Below, in pieces: positions 60,389-64,000 of a stretch of 64,000 nt of DNA (positions are counted from its first letter, which is position 1; every line of letters begins with the position of its first letter). Under the pieces are notes generated by a model. It searched no databases. It was given only the letters and a program-made list of their open reading frames with translations, and was not told where the DNA came from. The stretch is taken from NCBI RefSeq assembly GCF_011038845.1, contig NZ_JAAKDW010000008.1, positions 62,001-126,000 on the forward strand, given 5' to 3'. The DNA is from Enterococcus sp. ZJ1622 (GTDB lineage Bacteria; Bacillota; Bacilli; Lactobacillales; Enterococcaceae). A program made the position numbers and the translations under genes.

Positions 60389-60446
60389 TGTCTTGACACA
60401 TAAAATGAATAGCGATAGAATGAAGCGACATTAAGATGTCAAGACA
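60389..60446 (+). promoter_or_regulatory. Promoter with paired TGTC-N2-GACA operators
   Basis: Perfect TTGACA (60393-60398), 17-base spacer, TAGAAT (60416-60421). TGTCTTGACA at 60389-60398 covers the -35 box. Its exact inverse, TGTCAAGACA, lies at 60437-60446 just after the expected start of transcription. Each site is itself a TGTC/GACA palindrome. The arrangement is that of a repressor binding both sites; a niacin-responsive regulator (NiaR or NrtR type) is the likeliest, from the gene it controls. Confidence 0.7.
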
Positions 60447-60461
60447 GTTTAGGAGTGAAAA

Positions 60462-61094
60462 ATGATGAAGAAAAACTCAGTTCGAAAATTAACCATCTCC
60501 GCATTATTGATCGGTATGGGCGTGATCATCCCGATGATCATGCCGAAGATCATGATCCCGCCAGCTTCCTTTACACTTGCTTCACATGTGCCATTATTTA
60601 TTGCAATGTTTTTTTCACCGGGAGTAGCAGTGGCGGTCGCTTTAGGTACAACATTCGGTTTCTTTTTGACAACGCCTGTGATCATTGCGCTTCGAGCGTT
60701 ATCACATATCGTATTTGCGTTGATCGGTGCATGGTATTTACAGAAAAATCCGAGTCTAGTTCTGAAAAACGGCCAATTTACTTTGGCAAATTGGCGATTC
60801 CAAGGATTCAATTTCTTGATTGGTGTGATCCACTCTCTTGTTGAGATGCTAGTCGTGAGTGCCTTTTATTTCATGGGGAACATGCCGGATACGTATTATT
60901 CGGAAGGCTACTTTTATACAGTTTTCATTTTGATGGGGATCGGTGGTTTGATCCACAGCTTGGTAGATTATAATATCGCTTATTTCGTCGCAGGAACATT
61001 GAGCAGATATTTTGATATTCCAGTATTTACGGAAGCAAAGAAACGCAGCCGGAAAGAGACACTTCATGGATTTTCAAGTAAAGCAGCTAAGTAG
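60462..61094 (+). CDS. niaX: ECF transporter S component (NiaX-like, niacin)
   Basis: Membrane protein of 210 residues with about six helices and a positive C terminus. The start RKLTISALLIGMGVIIPMIM and the PPASFTLASHVPLFIAMF block resemble the vitamin-binding S subunits of ECF transporters, best the niacin-type NiaX as I remember it. It would use the shared EcfAA'T module encoded elsewhere. The promoter carries paired operators. Exact vitamin is inferred. Confidence 0.65.
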   Translation: MMKKNSVRKLTISALLIGMGVIIPMIMPKIMIPPASFTLASHVPLFIAMFFSPGVAVAVALGTTFGFFLTTPVIIALRALSHIVFALIGAWYLQKNPSLVLKNGQFTLANWRFQGFNFLIGVIHSLVEMLVVSAFYFMGNMPDTYYSEGYFYTVFILMGIGGLIHSLVDYNIAYFVAGTLSRYFDIPVFTEAKKRSRKETLHGFSSKAAK

Positions 61095-61117
61095 AATCGA
61101 CGAGTCATCCCAGAGAA

Positions 61118-61526
61118 AGAGGTTGTGATCCTGCCGTTTAACTCTGAGGCACAAGGAACAATTTCAAAAAACAGCTTCTCATGTTTGATGAATATTGTGA
61201 CTTGTGCCCGAGGAGTTGGCAGGAGAACACCGTGTATGAGAGGTTGTGAAAAAGCTGCCCTGCATCTAGTAATAAGAACAGACAAACAAAAATAGCTCTT
61301 CATATTTTTCGTTTGGCTGGACTTATTACCGCAGATGCAAGCTTTTGAACACCGTTTATAGAGAGGTTGTGAAAGAGACGTTTAGCCTTGAGTGATAAGA
61401 AGTGATTTTGAAAAATAGCTTCCCATATTTTTACAAAATCGTGTCTTATTGCCGATAGGCTATCTCATGAATTCCGTTGATTCGAAAAAAAGAGCTACGA
61501 CAAGTCTTTTGTCGCAGCTCCTAAAA
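61118..61526 (-). repeat. Three-unit repeat array with leading hairpin
   Basis: In reverse orientation: 61119-61232 (complete TGCCGTTTAACTC / GAGTTGGCAGG type), 61238-61357 (AAGCTGCCCTGCATC type) and 61360-61479 (AGCCTTGAG / CCGATAGGCT type). Then TTGATTCG and the leading hairpin 61485-61526, which on the minus strand reads GGAGCTGCGACAA / TTGTCGTAGCTC with T7. The hairpin serves as terminator of msmK, so the array runs in the direction of msmK transcription. No gene in this stretch. Confidence 0.85.
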
Positions 61527-61532
61527 GGGGGC

Positions 61533-62642
61533 TTATGGAAGTGTGATGACTTCTTCTGTTTCTTTATCAAAGAAATGGCCTTTGTTGATATTGAATGCAA
61601 GATCGACCATTTCGCCTGGCTTATGGAAGTCACGTGCATCTACTTTTGAGATGAATTCGGTCGTTCCAGTTTTAGTATAAAGCATCGTTTCAGCACCTAA
61701 TAATTCGGAAACAACGACTTCAGACTTCACTACAGCCTCTGGAGAAGCTTCGAGTGCTACTTGTTCGCTATGGATGTCTTCTGGACGGATACCGAAGACC
61801 ACTTCTTTTCCTTCGTATCCTTTTTCGACCAATACTTTATTCTTGCCTTCTGGGATCTTGAGCTTCAAGCCGTGACCGTCAGAAATGACGCCGTCTTTCA
61901 GTGTCACATGGAAGAAGTTCATTGCAGGAGAGCCGATGAAGCCGGCAACGAACATATTGACTGGTGTGTCATAGACTTCCTTTGGCGTACCGATTTGCTG
62001 GATGAATCCATCCTTCATGATGACGATCCGGTCTGCCATCGTCATTGCTTCTGTCTGGTCATGGGTCACATAGATCGTGGTGGTTTCCAGGCGTTGATGA
62101 AGCTTCGCAATCTCCGCACGCATGGCTACACGCAATTTTGCATCCAAGTTTGACAAAGGTTCATCCATCAAAAAGACTTTTGCATCCCGAACGATTGCCC
62201 GACCTAAAGCGACACGCTGACGTTGTCCACCTGATAGAGCCGCAGGTTTACGTTTCAAGTATTCAGTCAATCCTAAGATCTCTGCTGCATTGTCCACACG
62301 TTTTTTGATATCCGCTTTATCATATTTTCGCAGTTTCAACCCGAAAGCCATGTTGTCGAAAACAGTCATATGAGGATACAATGCGTAGTTCTGGAAAACC
62401 ATTGCGATGTCCCGATCTTTTGGTGCAATGTCATTCATGACTTTGCCGCCGATGTTCAATTCTCCCTCAGAAATATCTTCTAATCCGGCGATCATCCGTA
62501 GAGTCGTCGATTTACCACACCCGGAAGGACCGACAAAAACGATAAATTCCCGATCTTTGATTGCCAGATTGAAATCCGTTACGGAATAGTTCTCAGCGTT
62601 GTCATATTTTTTGTATACATTTTTCAGAGCCATTTCTACCAT
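61533..62642 (-). CDS. msmK: Sugar ABC transporter ATPase (MsmK/UgpC/MalK type)
   Basis: ATPase of 369 residues: Walker [14 protein letters not shown], signature [15 protein letters not shown], Walker [13 protein letters not shown], switch VTHD, then the C-terminal OB-like regulatory domain ([15 protein letters not shown] onward). It is encoded alone, as in streptococci where one MsmK energises several sugar importers. Start ATG at 62642. A strong cre lies between its -35 and -10 boxes, so it should be repressed by CcpA. Confidence 0.9.
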   Translation of the reverse strand: MVEMALKNVYKKYDNAENYSVTDFNLAIKDREFIVFVGPSGCGKSTTLRMIAGLEDISEGELNIGGKVMNDIAPKDRDIAMVFQNYALYPHMTVFDNMAFGLKLRKYDKADIKKRVDNAAEILGLTEYLKRKPAALSGGQRQRVALGRAIVRDAKVFLMDEPLSNLDAKLRVAMRAEIAKLHQRLETTTIYVTHDQTEAMTMADRIVIMKDGFIQQIGTPKEVYDTPVNMFVAGFIGSPAMNFFHVTLKDGVISDGHGLKLKIPEGKNKVLVEKGYEGKEVVFGIRPEDIHSEQVALEASPEAVVKSEVVVSELLGAETMLYTKTGTTEFISKVDARDFHKPGEMVDLAFNINKGHFFDKETEEVITLP

Positions 62643-62683
62643 GAGCGATACCACACTTTCTATTAGTTTTATTACTTGTTTTA

Positions 62684-62716
62684 AGTATAAATGAAAGCGT
62701 TAACTGTGGGCAATGG
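62684..62716 (-). promoter_or_regulatory. msmK promoter with strong cre
   Basis: On the minus strand TTGCCC (62716-62711), 18 bases, TATACT (62689-62684). Between them TGAAAGCGTTAACT (62692-62705 on the plus strand) matches the cre consensus at 13 of 14 positions. Confidence 0.75.
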
Positions 62717-62849
62717 CAGAATGAACAAGAATTTCAGCCTTTTTTTGTCAATATGCCAGTTTTGGTGGACGAAGCATGTGAATAGCCATGAAATTTGGTA
62801 CACTGGAAGAAACAATTTGCACAAAAAGTGTGGAAGAGGAGTGTCATTT

Positions 62850-63272
62850 ATGAAAATTGCATTGATTGCCCATGATAGAAAAAAACCGATGATGGTCAAA
62901 TTAGCGACAGCGTACCAGACGATACTGGAAAAACACGAATTATTTGCCACTGGAACGACTGGTCAAAAAATCACTGAAGCGACTGGGCTGAAGATCCATC
63001 GTTTCAAATCAGGTCCTTTAGGCGGGGATCAGCAGATCGGCGCGATGATTTCCGAGGATCAGCTGGATCTGGTCATCTTTCTTCGCGATCCGTTAGCTGC
63101 TCAGCCGCATGAACCGGATGTGACCGCACTGATCCGTTTGTCAGATGTTTACGAGATTCCTTTAGCAACAAATATCGGAACAGCAGAAGTGCTGTTAAGA
63201 GGGCTGGAAGCTGGTTTTTTGGATTTTCGGACGATTGTCCATGAACTGGAAAAGCGGCCGCTGTCATTTTGA
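62850..63272 (+). CDS. mgsA: Methylglyoxal synthase
   Basis: Enzyme of 140 residues converting dihydroxyacetone phosphate to methylglyoxal, a phosphate-releasing bypass of glycolysis. [23 protein letters not shown] (phosphate site), [14 protein letters not shown] with the catalytic aspartate and [14 protein letters not shown] are all present. Start ATG at 62850 behind GAGGAG; a frame from 62691 has no site and passes through the cre. Confidence 0.95.
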   Translation: MKIALIAHDRKKPMMVKLATAYQTILEKHELFATGTTGQKITEATGLKIHRFKSGPLGGDQQIGAMISEDQLDLVIFLRDPLAAQPHEPDVTALIRLSDVYEIPLATNIGTAEVLLRGLEAGFLDFRTIVHELEKRPLSF

Positions 63273-63393
63273 GTAAATAAAAAAATTTAATTATTGTTCG
63301 TTTTTTATCTCAGTGATTCACGTAATAGTGTTTTGCTATGCGGTTATTCACGAACATAAAACGGAATAACTTGTTTATCATTAGTTTTCTTTG

Positions 63394-63423
63394 TTTGCAG
63401 CAGATGGAAAAATGTGCTATAGT
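63394..63423 (+). promoter_or_regulatory. Promoter of the folT leader
   Basis: TTTGCA (63394) and TATAGT (63418) 18 bases apart, about 30 bases before the riboswitch. Bases 63273-63390 hold nothing else I can support. Confidence 0.5.
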
Positions 63424-63451
63424 TCATCTGGGAATTGTTTCCCAAAATAAA

Positions 63452-63549
63452 TCAGAGTAGGAAATAAAGCGTTAAGTGCTGAGAGGATGGGATGTTGCCT
63501 CTCGGACGAAGGACAAATTGTTCGCGGTTTTATTTTCGCATTCGCTGCA
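63452..63549 (+). promoter_or_regulatory. Tetrahydrofolate (THF) riboswitch
   Basis: The conserved THF-riboswitch elements occur in order: CAGAGTAGGAAATAAAGC, GTTAAGTGC, GATGGGATGTTGCC, GGACGAAGGAC, TTCGCGGTT and TTCGCATTCGCTGC. AGAGTA at the 5' end and the GC-rich 3' end form the closing stem. A small GCTGC/GCAGC hairpin follows before the ribosome site, suggesting translational control of folT by folate. Confidence 0.88.
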
Positions 63550-63585
63550 TGTATTGTGTAGCAGCTCTTAAAGGAGATGCTAAAA

Positions 63586-64000
63586 ATGAAGAAAAATCGA
63601 TTAGATGCACGTATGATCGCTATCATGGGACTATTGATCGCTTTGATGGTCACATTATCTCGTCTGGTATCGATCGAAACACCCTTTGTCAAGATCAGTG
63701 TTACTTTTATTCCACAAGTGATCATGGGGATCCTCTTTGGGCCGTTCTGGTCAGGAATAGGAGCTGTACTAGCTGACTTGGTAGGCATGGCATTGTTCGC
63801 TAAATCCACATTCTTTCTTGGATTTACGCTGAATGCGTTCATTGAAGGAGCGATTTACGGGTTCTTCTTTTACCGAAAAGAGATTACTTGGAAAAATGCG
63901 ATCCTTGCAACGTTGAGTGTCACACTGATCATCAATCTGATTCTGACACCGTTATGGCTGGCTATGTTGTACAACGTGCCATTGTTCAGCTGGGTCGTCT
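63586..64000 (+). CDS. folT: Folate ECF transporter S component FolT (partial)
   Basis: The first 138 residues are visible; the frame is open at the window end. The protein is hydrophobic with helices from about residue 9 on, an N-terminal RMIAIMGLLIALMVTLSRL and later ADLVGMALFAKSTFFLGFTL, as in FolT-type S components. The ATG at 63586 follows AAAGGAG. The THF riboswitch directly upstream identifies folate as the vitamin. Confidence 0.88.
   Translation, partial: MKKNRLDARMIAIMGLLIALMVTLSRLVSIETPFVKISVTFIPQVIMGILFGPFWSGIGAVLADLVGMALFAKSTFFLGFTLNAFIEGAIYGFFFYRKEITWKNAILATLSVTLIINLILTPLWLAMLYNVPLFSWVV

Overview
The window is a low-G+C Firmicutes chromosome segment, almost certainly Enterococcus. 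It carries a chromosomal AAC(6')-Ii-like acetyltransferase typical of the E. faecium / durans / hirae / mundtii group. It also has a MacP-type cell-wall gene, Lactobacillales-specific DUF1831, DUF1033 and DUF3899 genes, CcpA cre sites, and modular palindromic repeats resembling the EFAR family of enterococci. The aminoglycoside gene differs at many positions from the E. faecium protein as I remember it, so a sister species is more likely than E. faecium itself. Both ends are cut: a response regulator at the left and folT at the right.

Layout. 1-3600: Bce-type two-component pair, then a cre-controlled sugar uptake gene and an amino-acid permease. 3680-5664: xpaC-telA. 5893-8017: nudF-macP-mtnN-pncA. 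8053-12184: a cell-wall-anchored PL9-type lyase between two repeat arrays. 12198-16182: pepO, a C39-like peptidase, prs. 16370-24418: a cysteine desulfurase and DUF1831 gene, separated from mnmA by transporters, a phosphoesterase, a frameshifted secreted-protein gene and an AT-rich cluster of small membrane proteins. 24610-25217: a five-unit repeat array. 25261-29889: arcD-arcT and a TetR-controlled efflux pump. 30008-32932: DUF1033, topB, ybaK/ebsC. 32976-35541: a T-box leader with two antiterminator/terminator modules, followed by an amino-acid (probably histidine) ABC importer. 35730-42142: acetoin reductase, 6-phospho-beta-glucosidase, ftsK, rlmN. 42286-50500: aac(6'), then oppA-B-C-D-F followed by a TnpB-derived gene. 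50564-60318: NrtR-like NUDIX regulator, metG, an accessory secreted/membrane cluster, a permease, tatD-rnmV-ksgA. 60389-64000: niaX-like ECF gene with paired operators, msmK/mgsA around a cre site, and a tetrahydrofolate riboswitch before folT.

The most interesting system is at 49327-50413. A TnpB homologue lies 24 bases after oppF, has lost the first RuvC aspartate and the C-terminal zinc-finger/RuvC-III region, and has no TnpA or transposon ends that I can see. This matches TldR, the nuclease-dead RNA-guided repressors reported next to oppF in enterococci. A candidate guide just downstream matches nine bases of the oppA leader next to a TTTAT-type motif, which suggests RNA-guided feedback control of the peptide importer.

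A second theme is the repeat family. Arrays start at a terminator-like hairpin and continue as ~115-bp hairpin units of at least six sequence types, with chimeric, mini and truncated units. At least nine loci occur in 64 kb.
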